Positions 50,469-59,157 of a stretch of DNA of 64,000 nucleotides are shown here, in pieces. The position numbers were made by a program, and so were the translations under genes. This DNA is from a bacterium (GTDB lineage: Bacteria; Patescibacteriota; Saccharimonadia; Saccharimonadales; Saccharimonadaceae), in the NCBI GenBank assembly GCA_004561445.1, contig SFVX01000001.1:186001-250000 (forward strand), given 5' to 3'. The notes below the pieces were generated by a model, which worked only from the letters and a program-made list of their open reading frames with translations, did not search any database and was not told the origin of the DNA. Position 1 is the first letter of the stretch. Each line of letters starts with the position of its first letter.

Positions 50469-50849
50469 TCATTTAGCTTTTTTGTCTAGTTTTTTGCTTC
50501 TTGTAAGATAACTTTTTACCAACGCTTCTATCGATAAGGTTGTTATCGAAATAAATGCTATACATAAAAGTATTATGGACTCAGGTAAAAGCTCAACCAT
50601 GTTATTTACTACCATAGACGTCACTAATTCAAAATCCGAGATATAAAAGAAGTCGAAAGTAACATTCTTCATATATACGCAGCATATCGATGTTAATAAT
50701 GGAACACTTATAGACGCGATAATCTGTAGAATTCCCATTTTTCTTTTGCCCTTAATTACCAATATGCCTCCCAATGCAATGCCGAGCATAAGTATAATCA
50801 CCCGAAAAATTAAAGCCGAGTAATCTAGTGTGCGAGCATCAAGTATCAT
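50469..50849 (-). CDS. Small polytopic membrane protein
   Basis: 126 aa with about four hydrophobic segments (about 12-32, 40-60, 68-85, 90-112) and a Lys-rich tail. No family recognised. Its ATG overlaps the stop of the secreted amidase gene (TAATG), so the two are made together; an immunity or export helper role is possible but not shown. Confidence 0.6.
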   Translation of the reverse strand: MILDARTLDYSALIFRVIILMLGIALGGILVIKGKRKMGILQIIASISVPLLTSICCVYMKNVTFDFFYISDFELVTSMVVNNMVELLPESIILLCIAFISITTLSIEALVKSYLTRSKKLDKKAK

Positions 50850-51976
50850 TATCGCCTCACTCTACCAAGTGCACCGCCGGTCATTGGCCAGCCGTTTTTA
50901 TCTGCCCATTTTATATATCCTTCAGTATGTTGGGCCACTTCATAATTATAATAATCACCATTGGAATAGTATCGATATGTATTGTCCTTATTCGTAACAA
51001 AGCCCATATGATCCCAGTTGCCATCATTGGCTTTGTCGCTTGCAATAAAGTCTCCTTTGTCGATTACACTAGAGAACTCAGTATGATTAGTTGTCTTAAA
51101 ACCTACACCCATATAACGCGAAAACGTATCCGCATTTATCCATGACACCGAATAAAGATGCTGGCCACCATGATTCTTGTGCCACCACCCCTTCGTGTCT
51201 ACGGGATAGACATCCTGAGATACTCCAGACGCCTCTAGAATTTGCGAGACAAAGTTAGTGCAATCCATCTCAATTAGATTTAAAAAGCCTCCTTTGGCTA
51301 CACCATAACCGTTCGTGTTATAATTTACAGCGTACGTGCGGGCATAGTTGATAGCCGCATTCATATTTGGAAGCGCATATGCGATACTCGTCGCTCTCTG
51401 AAGATTAATAATCCTTTCACTATCTTTTGCGAGTGGAGCATAATATGGCAACATTAATCCCAAAGAAAGAGTTTGTGATTGCGATAGCTGTCGCGTATTG
51501 TTAGATACTAATATTCTATTGGTGTATTTTATAATCTCGTCGTTTTTTTGCCTATTTTCAAATATGTCAAAGAAGGCTACTAATGTTGCTCTTTGTTGAT
51601 TCGTATCATGAGCAAAGACACTATCGCTAGACAATCCATATAGTCCAGCTCTATATTCTTCCCAGTTCTGAGAATTTATCTCATCCAGCCTAAATTGCGA
51701 CGATATTGCTAGTAGAATTTCCGGAACTTTCTTCTTTAGGTTATTCAAAGCATCTTGATCATTTTCAAATGTGCAATATATAGGATTCTCTATACTGTTT
51801 ATGCTAATTTTTTGTCTGCGATTTATATCTCCAATCCCATCTAAATACCGTGAACGACAATAGGAATCGTATTGACCGCTCTGCTTTTCAGCGGCCGCCG
51901 CGGAGCGACAAAAAAACGACCCCGTAAATGCTAGTATAGCCGCAGTCGTTATTGTAAATAAAGCTACTTCCTTCAC
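50849..51976 (-). CDS. Secreted amidase-domain protein (Amidase_6 type), possible peptidoglycan hydrolase
   Basis: 375 aa from GTG behind AAAGGAG. Signal peptide ending in RSAAAAEK. The C-terminal 170 residues show the NlpC/P60-like fold of the Amidase_6 family: DCTNFVSQILEASG holds the catalytic Cys, WDHMGFVT the His, then a polar residue after YRYYSNG. The N-terminal 190 residues are helical and unassigned. Secreted enzymes of this type cleave cell-wall peptides, and for an epibiont the target could be its own or the host's wall. It lies in the accessory patch beside recombinase remnants. Confidence 0.82.
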   Translation of the reverse strand: MKEVALFTITTAAILAFTGSFFCRSAAAAEKQSGQYDSYCRSRYLDGIGDINRRQKISINSIENPIYCTFENDQDALNNLKKKVPEILLAISSQFRLDEINSQNWEEYRAGLYGLSSDSVFAHDTNQQRATLVAFFDIFENRQKNDEIIKYTNRILVSNNTRQLSQSQTLSLGLMLPYYAPLAKDSERIINLQRATSIAYALPNMNAAINYARTYAVNYNTNGYGVAKGGFLNLIEMDCTNFVSQILEASGVSQDVYPVDTKGWWHKNHGGQHLYSVSWINADTFSRYMGVGFKTTNHTEFSSVIDKGDFIASDKANDGNWDHMGFVTNKDNTYRYYSNGDYYNYEVAQHTEGYIKWADKNGWPMTGGALGRVRR

Positions 51977-52185
51977 TCTATTCTCCTTTCAAGGTTGCTT
52001 GCCTTTACTATAACATAACTAATATTCTATCGGAAATAGGCTTAACCATGAAAATATTTCTGAAAATTGGCGCAAGCTCTCATTTTTTCACGGCTTTTGT
52101 TTTTAGGCGTAACCGTAAGATAAAGTCATTAGAAATGTATATCCCGCTATCAGAGTGACAACCTAACACAATCCGAAGAGTAGAA

Positions 52186-52488
52186 CTAGAGTGCAATTGC
52201 TTCTTCAAGGTTTATCTTTTCGATAGATACTTTGATGCCCCGCTTTCTGAGATTATTTGCGATAGTGTTGCGGTGGCAGTTGAAGGCTCCAGTTAGTTCA
52301 TATGTCGACTCGCCATTCTAATATCTCTGAACAATTTGTTCTATTTCTTCAGGTTTTAGATGTTTTTGTTGCTGAGAGATGTCTTTTACGATAGAATTTG
52401 GGTCGTAGGAAGAATCGATAAGCGCTTGATCCGATTCAGATTTTACGGGGATAGATGCCTTGATTTCCTTGACTTTTTCGGAGAGCAT
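52186..52488 (-). pseudogene. Recombinase-like helix-turn-helix gene remnant with in-frame stop
   Basis: The frame from ATG 52488 reads LKPEEIEQIVQRY, a TAG, then NGESTYELTGAFNCHRNT and IANNLRKRGI, a resolvase-type helix-turn-helix as found at the C-terminus of serine recombinases. The single TAG (52320-52318) breaks an otherwise clean frame that ends at 52186. The open frame begins a few codons before the ATG, with a TAA just above. This is a second recombinase fragment, about 1.7 kb from the first. Confidence 0.65.
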
Positions 52489-52537
52489 TTTATAGTTCGA
52501 ATTGGGCCCCGTTAGTCCCCCAGGATTTTAAGGTTTT

Positions 52538-52558
52538 AGCGCAGGGGCGCTGTTTTTT
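52538..52558 (+). terminator. Orphan terminator-like hairpin
   Basis: AGCGC pairs with GCGCT around AGGG, then G and T6. No plus-strand gene precedes it. The 583-nt stretch 51977-52559 otherwise holds the amidase promoter and the recombinase remnant. Confidence 0.5.
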
Positions 52559-52559
52559 G

Positions 52560-52838
52560 TTAGAACGAGAACCAGGCACGATGCATTTCGTCCCAAATCT
52601 CAAGAATTGTCTTGCCATTAAAACAATGGAGATTTAGTAGCTCGTCTAGCGTCTTAAAGGTTGCTATAACTTCGCAACCATCCACTCCCTCTTTTGATTC
52701 CCAGACTTCATATTTTTCTACATAATCTGGCTCTATATGATACGAATATTTACCGATGCTGAACTCAAGCTCGCCGTTTCGGTCTATATTCTCTTTAAGT
52801 TGGTCGATTGCGTCACTATAGTTTTTCTCGGGTTTCAT
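52560..52838 (-). CDS. Small acidic protein of unknown function
   Basis: 92 aa, acidic and soluble. The end TFKTLDELLNLHCFNGKTILEIWDEM resembles a family of small proteins common in Firmicutes and their mobile elements, without assigned function. Promoter and ribosome site are not obvious; AAAGGG lies upstream. Confidence 0.55.
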   Translation of the reverse strand: MKPEKNYSDAIDQLKENIDRNGELEFSIGKYSYHIEPDYVEKYEVWESKEGVDGCEVIATFKTLDELLNLHCFNGKTILEIWDEMHRAWFSF

Positions 52839-52977
52839 ATTTTTAGCCCTTTCAAAAGTTTCTTAAATCTATTATATAGTTTAGGATCCATTATTTCTCC
52901 GCTCTCATTAACTATCATATGGGGATTATTCTGTCGTTCGCCGTTAATATTATCCTACTCTACGCTTATGTTTATGC

Positions 52978-53006
52978 TTGACATGATGCTAATTATGTGC
53001 TATAAT
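52978..53006 (+). promoter_or_regulatory. Consensus promoter of a short transcription unit
   Basis: TTGACA, 17-nt spacer ending GTGC, TATAAT. Transcription should start near 53013. Confidence 0.85.
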
Positions 53007-53012
53007 GAAGAG

Positions 53013-53057
53013 ATGGTCTTGTCTGAACAAAAATCCTTGACTTTGCAGGGATTTTTT
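53013..53057 (+). ncRNA. Candidate 45-nt RNA ending in a terminator
   Basis: About 17 nt after the predicted start, AAAATCCTTG pairs with CAGGGATTTT (10 bp) around a 6-nt loop and runs into T6 (53052-53057). The unit is too short for a normal gene. A 32-codon frame from ATG 53013 reads through the hairpin but has no ribosome site. The pilin gene downstream has its own -10 box. Confidence 0.55.
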
Positions 53058-53119
53058 ATGGCATTTTTCGATATTTTAAGTTTTCATTTAGTCGCTGTTC
53101 AAAATTAACATAAATACTA

Positions 53120-53125
53120 TATACT
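53120..53125 (+). promoter_or_regulatory. -10 box of the pilin-like gene
   Basis: TATACT, 6 nt before the ATG at 53132; no ribosome site. Confidence 0.55.
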
Positions 53126-53131
53126 AGTGTT

Positions 53132-53692
53132 ATGAACAAGCAGAAGAAAGGCTTTACGATTATTGAGGTCGTGCTCGTGCTTGCTATTGGTGGGCTAATA
53201 TTCTTAATGGTGTTTATTGCTCTGCCGGCATTACAACGATCACAGCGCGACACGCAACGTAGGCAGGATGTTGCGATTATTGCGAGCGCAGTACGTCAAT
53301 ATATGGCCCATAACCACAATAATGCGCCACCGGATTCGGGGCGTGACAGCTCCACTAACCATACATATGACGATGATGATCGCAAGGGAACGACCTGGGG
53401 CTCAGGAAACGATAGCAAAGCTCTGCGTCGCTATCTAGTAGATCTCGATCCGGGCGGAGTCACGACAGTAGTATCAGTCGTAAATTACGTCAAGGGATCG
53501 TCGTCGAGTAATCGCTTCACTATCGCAAAGGCCGATATTGAGGGCTATGTAACAGTCTATGTTGGCGCAAAATGCCCAGATCTAACAAAAGCGAACGGCA
53601 CAGTCGTAACAATTCCTCAGACTAAGAAGCAAGGCGACATCATAGTTATGCGCTACATGGAGAACGGCCACTGGTATTGTCTCGAAGTCTAA
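53132..53692 (+). CDS. Type IV pilin-like protein
   Basis: 186 aa. The N-terminus KKGFTIIEVVLVLAIGGLIF is a prepilin signal: cleavage after Gly8 and methylation of Phe, with Glu at +5. A polar head of about 150 residues has Tyr, Asp and Gly-rich parts and two Cys (CPDL and CLEV) that could form the C-terminal disulfide loop. It is a single gene; the assembly ATPase, platform and prepilin peptidase must be elsewhere. It likely makes or caps type IV pili. Confidence 0.9.
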   Translation: MNKQKKGFTIIEVVLVLAIGGLIFLMVFIALPALQRSQRDTQRRQDVAIIASAVRQYMAHNHNNAPPDSGRDSSTNHTYDDDDRKGTTWGSGNDSKALRRYLVDLDPGGVTTVVSVVNYVKGSSSSNRFTIAKADIEGYVTVYVGAKCPDLTKANGTVVTIPQTKKQGDIIVMRYMENGHWYCLEV

Positions 53693-53694
53693 CA

Positions 53695-53722
53695 AAAGTC
53701 CGCAGCGATGCGGGCTTTTTGC
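53695..53722 (+). terminator. Terminator of the pilin-like gene
   Basis: AAAGTCCGCA pairs with TGCGGGCTTT with one G-U pair, then TTG. Confidence 0.85.
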
Positions 53723-53730
53723 TTATGATT

Positions 53731-53759
53731 TTGACAGATATACCCCTATATGTTATCTT
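53731..53759 (+). promoter_or_regulatory. Promoter of the 53783-54340 gene
   Basis: TTGACA, 17-nt spacer, TATCTT. Confidence 0.75.
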
Positions 53760-53782
53760 GAAGAAAAGAAAGGTATCCAAAT

Positions 53783-54340
53783 ATGCCAAGAAAACAAAAA
53801 AAGAACAAAAAAATTATTATCTTTAGCCTGCTGGGGCTAGTTATAGTGGCGGCAGGAACTTTCGGTGTGCTTGCGCTAGTTAATAGCGAAAATAACGAAG
53901 AAAGTCGCAACGCCGATCACGAAACGGCAATTTACGACGAAAACGATCCAAATAAGGATAATCCAGATAAATACACCTTTGGCGATGACCGAAAAGACGA
54001 ACTAGACGACGAGACGACATCCGAAAACGAGAAAAATAATGACGGAAGCGTCAAGGCCACCATTTATGTAAACAATACCGTTGTTTATGACGGTAAAATT
54101 GTCGCAAGCGCGAACATTACAAACCTCGTCGAAGAAAATGGAACTTGCACTTATACTTTTACTGCACCGAGTGGTAAAACGCAGGTCATAACAGCCGAGA
54201 CTCTGCCGAGTCCTTACGACACACCATGCGCCGACGCCTCAATCGCTAAATCCGAGACCGGTGAATGGAAGCTCAAAGTAACCTACAAGTCTACGACAGC
54301 ATCAGGCGAGAGCGAGTCTTCGAACTTCTCCGTAAAATAG
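53783..54340 (+). CDS. Membrane-anchored extracellular protein of unknown function
   Basis: 185 aa: Lys-rich start, one membrane helix (about 11-32), an acidic disordered stretch (about 35-85, Asn/Asp/Glu-rich) and a beta-rich domain with two Cys (about 90-185; GTCTYTFTAPSGK, TPCADASI). AAAGG precedes the ATG. No family recognised. It follows the pilin gene but has its own promoter. Confidence 0.65.
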   Translation: MPRKQKKNKKIIIFSLLGLVIVAAGTFGVLALVNSENNEESRNADHETAIYDENDPNKDNPDKYTFGDDRKDELDDETTSENEKNNDGSVKATIYVNNTVVYDGKIVASANITNLVEENGTCTYTFTAPSGKTQVITAETLPSPYDTPCADASIAKSETGEWKLKVTYKSTTASGESESSNFSVK

Positions 54341-54346
54341 CTTAAG

Positions 54347-54382
54347 AAAATCGGCCGAGATTAGTTCCCGACCGATTTTTTT
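54347..54382. terminator. Bidirectional terminator between 53783-54340 and nrdG
   Basis: AAAATCGG pairs with CCGATTTT with inner pairing CCGAGA/TCCCG; T7 follows on the plus strand, TTTTCTT on the minus strand. Confidence 0.85.
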
Positions 54383-54923
54383 ATTCGACTGAGACGATTT
54401 CGCCGTGGTTTAGATGGAGCAGGCGCTGATTCTGGCTGCCACGGAATTTTAGAGTAAGATCGCGCTTGGCGAGAATGAACGGGCCATCAATCAAGGCGTC
54501 GAGATATTCGACGAATTCCCAAGCTTCGCTGTCTTTAGGGATTTTTTCGAAAATGAGACCAGTGAAGGACCAGACATTCCAGCCAAGTTCTTCTTTGACG
54601 AACTTGGCGATTTCGAGGCAGGCTTTGGCCTGAAGGAGCGGTTCGCCGCCGCAGAAAGTGAGACCGGTTTGCCCTTTAAAGCTGGCGAGTTCTTTTTTGA
54701 CATCTTCGATTTTGACAAGCGTGCCAGCGGCGCCGGAGTCGTCCCAAGTTTCAGGGTTCTGGCAGCCCGGACAGTGTTGACGACAGCCTTGCGTCCAGAG
54801 GACGGCGCGGAGGCCTGGGCCATTAACGATACTGTCACGCTCGAGCGGGCCAGACATTAGGATATAGCCTTCTGGGACATCCATTTGAGGCTGACAAAGT
54901 TTATTTTCGACTTTTTGGGTCAT
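54381..54923 (-). CDS. nrdG: Anaerobic ribonucleotide reductase activating protein
   Basis: 180-aa radical-SAM enzyme. Cys47, Cys51 and Cys54 (CRQHCPGC) bind the 4Fe-4S cluster, and TFCGGEPLLQ is the SAM-binding GGE motif. It makes the glycyl radical on NrdD. It lies 67 nt after nrdD, transcribed in the same direction. Confidence 0.95.
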   Translation of the reverse strand: MTQKVENKLCQPQMDVPEGYILMSGPLERDSIVNGPGLRAVLWTQGCRQHCPGCQNPETWDDSGAAGTLVKIEDVKKELASFKGQTGLTFCGGEPLLQAKACLEIAKFVKEELGWNVWSFTGLIFEKIPKDSEAWEFVEYLDALIDGPFILAKRDLTLKFRGSQNQRLLHLNHGEIVSVE

Positions 54924-54990
54924 AGCTTCTCCGTTGATAAAATACGCCAGCCTTGTTTTTTAGCTAAGACTGGCGTAAATGTGTTTTTAT

Positions 54991-57339
54991 TTACTTTTTG
55001 CCAAGGGCAGCGGCGGCGTTAGCTTTTTTGCTTTCGCGCTTAGCCTTAGTGTCGGCGTCGTATTGCTCTGGCACTACGCCATGTTTGACGCGAGCAGCCT
55101 CTTCGGCGCGTTTTGCATCATTCCAGCGCTCGAGCGAGCCTACGAGATAACCGGTAATGCGGCGGAGACGTTCGAAGCCATATTCACCATCATGTTCATG
55201 ACGGCCACAGCTTGGACAGACATCGCCTTCGATAATACCAGCGTAGCCACAGACTGGGTCACGATCGACTGGATGGTTGACGGAGCCATAGCCAATGCCA
55301 GCTTCTTTCATGTGGCGGATAACTGCCTCGAAAGCTTCGATGTTATCTGACGGATCGCCATCCATTTCTATGTAGGTGATATGGCCACCGTTACAGAAGT
55401 CGTGATAAGGAGCCTCTTTGTCGATTTTTTCGAATGCGCCAATCTTGTAGTAGACAGGGACGTGGAAGGAGTTGGTGTAGAATTCACGATCTGTAACACC
55501 CTTAAGCTTACCGTATTCTTTCTGATCCATGCGAGTGAAGCGTCCGGCAAGACCTTCGGCTGGAGTGCCGAGGAGCGAGTAGTTGAGCTGGCGCTCTTTG
55601 CTTAGCTCGTCACAGCGTTCGCGCATGTGGCCGATAATGTCGAGACCAAGTTCTTGGCATTCTTCACTCTCGCCATGATGATGGCCAGTCATAGCAACGA
55701 GGGTTTCAGCGAGACCAATAAAGCCAATACCGAGAGAACCGTGTTTGATGACGTCGCGAAGCTTGTCATTTGGTTTTAGCTTTTCGCTACCAATCCAGTT
55801 GCCCTGGCCCATGAGAAATGGGAAGTTTTTGACGCGCTGGTTGCCCTGAAAGTCGAAGCGGCGTTGAAGCTGATCGGCGACGAGGTCGATTTTCTCATCG
55901 AGTTCTTTGTAGAAACCATCCCAGTCGGCTTCTTTGCGCTCGCCGGTGGCAATACCGTGCTTGATACCAATGCGCGGAAGGTTGATAGTCGTAAAGGAAC
56001 AGTTACCACGGGAGACTGGGCGGCCATCGGTCTCTGGGAAGATAGAAGACATGACGCGAGTGCGGCAGCCCATGGTAGCGATTTCGGTTTCGTAGTCGCC
56101 TGGCTTGTAGTATTTGAGGTTAAATGGCGCGTCAATAAAGACGAAGTTCGGGAAGAGGCGCTTGCTGGAAACTTCCATGGAGCGCTTGAAGAGGTCGTAG
56201 TTTGGATCACCTGGGTTGTAGTTGACACCTTCCTTAACCTTGAATATAGAAATTGGGAAGATAGGTGTTTCGTGATGGCCAAGACCGGCCATGGTAGCCT
56301 CGAGAATCATCTTGGTGACGAGGCGACCTTCTGGAGTAGTGTCGGTGCCGAAGTTAATGGAAGTGAATGGAACCTGAGCACCGGCACGAGAATGCATAGT
56401 ATTGAGGTTGTGAATAAGACCTTCCATAGCTTGGTAGGTTTGGCGCTCGGTGTCAGCCTTAGCGTCGGCGACGACCTTGGCAGGGATTTTAAGTTTCTTG
56501 ATTTTATCGTCATCACCCAAAGTAAGGTCTTCTGGAATGGTAATCTTGAGTTCTTTTTCGGTGAAGTCCTCGTATTTCTTGATATTTTGTTCGAGGCATT
56601 TGCGATAGGTTTTGTTAACGCTTGGAGCAAGAGCGTAGTCAATGTTTGGAATAGCCTGACCACCGTGTTGCTCGTTCTGGTTGGCTTGGAGGATAATGGC
56701 GGTTAAAGCAGCGGCAGTGCCGATAGAATTTGGCGTGCGGAGGAAGCCGTGACCGGTGTTAAAACCGTTTTTGAAGAGCTTGAGCGGATCGGTCTGGCAG
56801 CAAGTAAGTGTGCCGGTAGCATAGAAGTCGAGATCGTGAATATGAATATCGCCATGATCGTGAGCGTAGCTTGCTTCAGGCTTTAGCAGGCAAAGCTTGG
56901 CGTATTCCTTGGAACCTTCAGCGCCGAATTGAAGCATCTTGCCCATGGCGGAGTTACCATCAACATTGGCGTTGCCACGTTTGACGTCGGAGTCTTCGGA
57001 AGCATCGGCAACGGAAATGGTGCTGTAGGTCTGCATGAGCTTAGTCTTAGCTTCGCGGACGCGGTTACGCTCGGCTCGGTATTCAATGTAGGCCTTAGCA
57101 GTGCGCTTAAAAGCAGATTCCATTAATACACGCTCGACGATGTCCTGAATTTGTTCTACGGTTGGGATGCGGGTTTTAATTTCTTCATTGGCGACGCGAA
57201 CGACTTTATCAGCAATGTTTTTGGCGCGATCTGGGCCGAATTCTTCAGTAGCAGCGCCAGCCTTGGTGATGGCGTCTACGATTTTTTCTTCTTTGAAAGA
57301 TACAACTTTGCCGTCTCGCTTCCTAATCGATTTGAACAT
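54991..57339 (-). CDS. nrdD: Anaerobic (class III) ribonucleoside-triphosphate reductase
   Basis: 782 aa. N-terminal ATP-cone (MFKSIRKRDGKVVSFKEEKI), which senses ATP/dATP, then the glycyl-radical barrel. The C-terminus holds the zinc site (CGYAG; CPSCGR) and the radical glycine (about 730) in RITGYL. It makes deoxynucleotides without oxygen. GGAGG precedes the ATG. Control by NrdR is suggested by the upstream palindrome at 57448. Confidence 0.97.
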   Translation of the reverse strand: MFKSIRKRDGKVVSFKEEKIVDAITKAGAATEEFGPDRAKNIADKVVRVANEEIKTRIPTVEQIQDIVERVLMESAFKRTAKAYIEYRAERNRVREAKTKLMQTYSTISVADASEDSDVKRGNANVDGNSAMGKMLQFGAEGSKEYAKLCLLKPEASYAHDHGDIHIHDLDFYATGTLTCCQTDPLKLFKNGFNTGHGFLRTPNSIGTAAALTAIILQANQNEQHGGQAIPNIDYALAPSVNKTYRKCLEQNIKKYEDFTEKELKITIPEDLTLGDDDKIKKLKIPAKVVADAKADTERQTYQAMEGLIHNLNTMHSRAGAQVPFTSINFGTDTTPEGRLVTKMILEATMAGLGHHETPIFPISIFKVKEGVNYNPGDPNYDLFKRSMEVSSKRLFPNFVFIDAPFNLKYYKPGDYETEIATMGCRTRVMSSIFPETDGRPVSRGNCSFTTINLPRIGIKHGIATGERKEADWDGFYKELDEKIDLVADQLQRRFDFQGNQRVKNFPFLMGQGNWIGSEKLKPNDKLRDVIKHGSLGIGFIGLAETLVAMTGHHHGESEECQELGLDIIGHMRERCDELSKERQLNYSLLGTPAEGLAGRFTRMDQKEYGKLKGVTDREFYTNSFHVPVYYKIGAFEKIDKEAPYHDFCNGGHITYIEMDGDPSDNIEAFEAVIRHMKEAGIGYGSVNHPVDRDPVCGYAGIIEGDVCPSCGRHEHDGEYGFERLRRITGYLVGSLERWNDAKRAEEAARVKHGVVPEQYDADTKAKRESKKANAAAALGKK

Positions 57340-57387
57340 TTATTATTACCTCCATGATGTTCGAATTTTTTTGGATTCTATCGTTAA

Positions 57388-57393
57388 ATTATA
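57388..57393 (-). promoter_or_regulatory. -10 box of nrdD
   Basis: TATAAT on the minus strand, about 48 nt before the ATG. No good -35; the putative NrdR sites lie directly upstream. Confidence 0.55.
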
Positions 57394-57447
57394 GTGTTTG
57401 TTTGGTTTTTCTAGACCCCACATATGGTGTCTGTTGTTATTATGGTA

Positions 57448-57463
57448 ACGCTATATATAGCGT
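57448..57463. promoter_or_regulatory. Candidate NrdR box upstream of nrdD
   Basis: ACGCTATATATAGCGT is a perfect 16-nt palindrome that fits the NrdR consensus (acaCwAtATaTwGtgt) at the core. A weaker site centred on CATATG (57421-57426) lies 32 bp away centre to centre, the three-turn spacing usual for NrdR box pairs. Confidence 0.7.
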
Positions 57464-57580
57464 TTTGCAAGCTAAAATGTAAATATTACAACACTAAACA
57501 GATATATGATTTTTAGCGTATGAAAGGCCTCTAGATACACTAGAATATATTTGGATTTTTTGTAACTCTTATGCACATAG

Positions 57581-57589
57581 TGATATACT
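57581..57589 (+). promoter_or_regulatory. Extended -10 promoter of the HTH-murA gene
   Basis: TGA-TATACT, 6 nt before the ATG. Confidence 0.6.
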
Positions 57590-57595
57590 GGAATT

Positions 57596-59137
57596 ATGAA
57601 AAAGCAGGCAAATTACATGGTAGAAATTGGCAATCTAATCGCGACGGCGCGCACGAGGCAAAACGTGACGCAAGCAGAGCTCGCCGAGATGATTGGAACT
57701 AGCCAATCCGCCATTAACCGCATCGAGCACGGTAAACAGAATGCTTCGCTCGAGATCATTAGTAAGATTAGCAAAGCGCTAGAGTTTCAGATTATTAGCG
57801 TAAACGATAGTGCTACTCAAGGGTATCGTATCGATGGCGGACATCGCTTGCATGGTAGTATCACGATTAATACTAGCAAAAACGCCGCAGTTGGCTTGCT
57901 CTGCGCCGCATTATTAAATGAAGAAAAGACGACATTAAATCATCTAGCACATATTGAAGAAGTTTATCGCATTATTGAAGTATTAGATTCGATTGGCGTC
58001 AAGACTGAGTGGGTAAATAATGGGCGAGATCTTGAGATTGTGCCGCCAAAGCGCCTCGAAATCGAGAAGCTTGACATCGAGGCAGCGCGCCGTACGCGTA
58101 CCGTTATTATGCTAATGGGGCCCCTACTTCACTACTTTAATAAATTCCAGTTGCCTTATGCGGGTGGCTGTTCGCTAGGTTCACGCACCGTAGAGCCACA
58201 CTTGCATGCTTTGAAGAACTTTGGACTAGATGTCGATGCAATTAGTCATTCTGGATTTTATAGCGCAACCGTAAAGCCGATTGAAAAAGGCGATCGCAAG
58301 ATTGTGCTAACCGAACGCGGTGATACAGTAACAGAGAATGCCATCATGGCAGCAGCGCTTTGCCCTGGCAAAACTACGATAGTGGGAGCTAGCCCAAATT
58401 ATATGGTGCAAGATGTTTGCTTCTACTTGCAAAAGTTGGGCGTGCAGATTGATGGTGTCGGTACGACGAATATCACCGTGCACGGCGTCGAGCGCATCGC
58501 AAAAGAGATTGAATATGCGCCGGGCGAAGACCCAATTGAGGCAATGAGCTTTATTGCGGCTGGTATTGCAACAAAGAGCGAAATCGAGATAAAGCGAGTG
58601 CCAATTGAATTTTTGGAGATCGAACTTGAAATTTTACGTTCGATGGGTCAAAAAATGCTAGTTTCGGACGAATATTATGGCGATAATGGTCACACGCGCC
58701 TCGTAGATATAAAACTAATCGAATCAAAGCTCACGGCGCCGATTGACAAGATTCACCCGATGCCTTTCCCTGGACTAAACATTGACAGCTTGCCGTTTTT
58801 CTCGCTGATTGCCGCGACGGCGGAGGGGCGTACCTTGATTCATGACTGGGTATTTGAAAATCGCGCAATTTATAGCACAGAGCTATCAAATTTGAATGCT
58901 AAGGTGGAGTTACTCGATGCGCATCGCATTTTTGTGACTGGGCCAACCAACTGGCGTCCAGCTGAGATGATGGCGCCACCAGCTCTGCGCCCGGCAGTTG
59001 TAATTATGCTTGCAATGTTAGCAGCACCAGGCAAATCAATTTTGCGCAACACTTATTCGATTGCGCGCGGCTATGAAGATTTCGCCGAGAGGCTGGTTTC
59101 GCTCGGAGCCAAGATTCAGCCACTTTCCGGCATTTAG
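57596..59137 (+). CDS. murA: UDP-N-acetylglucosamine 1-carboxyvinyltransferase with N-terminal XRE helix-turn-helix
   Basis: 513 aa. Residues 8-70 are an XRE/Cro-type HTH (QAELAEMIGTSQSAINRIEHGK). From about 80 the MurA fold begins: SKNAAVGLLCAALL, the active-site loop with Cys192 in PYAGGCSLGSRTVEPH, and RPAVVIMLAMLAAPG near the end. MurA adds enolpyruvate to UDP-GlcNAc, the first committed step of peptidoglycan synthesis. Standard MurA has about 420 aa and no DNA-binding domain. The catalytic Cys means fosfomycin could bind. Confidence 0.94.
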   Translation: MKKQANYMVEIGNLIATARTRQNVTQAELAEMIGTSQSAINRIEHGKQNASLEIISKISKALEFQIISVNDSATQGYRIDGGHRLHGSITINTSKNAAVGLLCAALLNEEKTTLNHLAHIEEVYRIIEVLDSIGVKTEWVNNGRDLEIVPPKRLEIEKLDIEAARRTRTVIMLMGPLLHYFNKFQLPYAGGCSLGSRTVEPHLHALKNFGLDVDAISHSGFYSATVKPIEKGDRKIVLTERGDTVTENAIMAAALCPGKTTIVGASPNYMVQDVCFYLQKLGVQIDGVGTTNITVHGVERIAKEIEYAPGEDPIEAMSFIAAGIATKSEIEIKRVPIEFLEIELEILRSMGQKMLVSDEYYGDNGHTRLVDIKLIESKLTAPIDKIHPMPFPGLNIDSLPFFSLIAATAEGRTLIHDWVFENRAIYSTELSNLNAKVELLDAHRIFVTGPTNWRPAEMMAPPALRPAVVIMLAMLAAPGKSILRNTYSIARGYEDFAERLVSLGAKIQPLSGI

Positions 59138-59157
59138 TGTCGCACCCCTTATATTTC

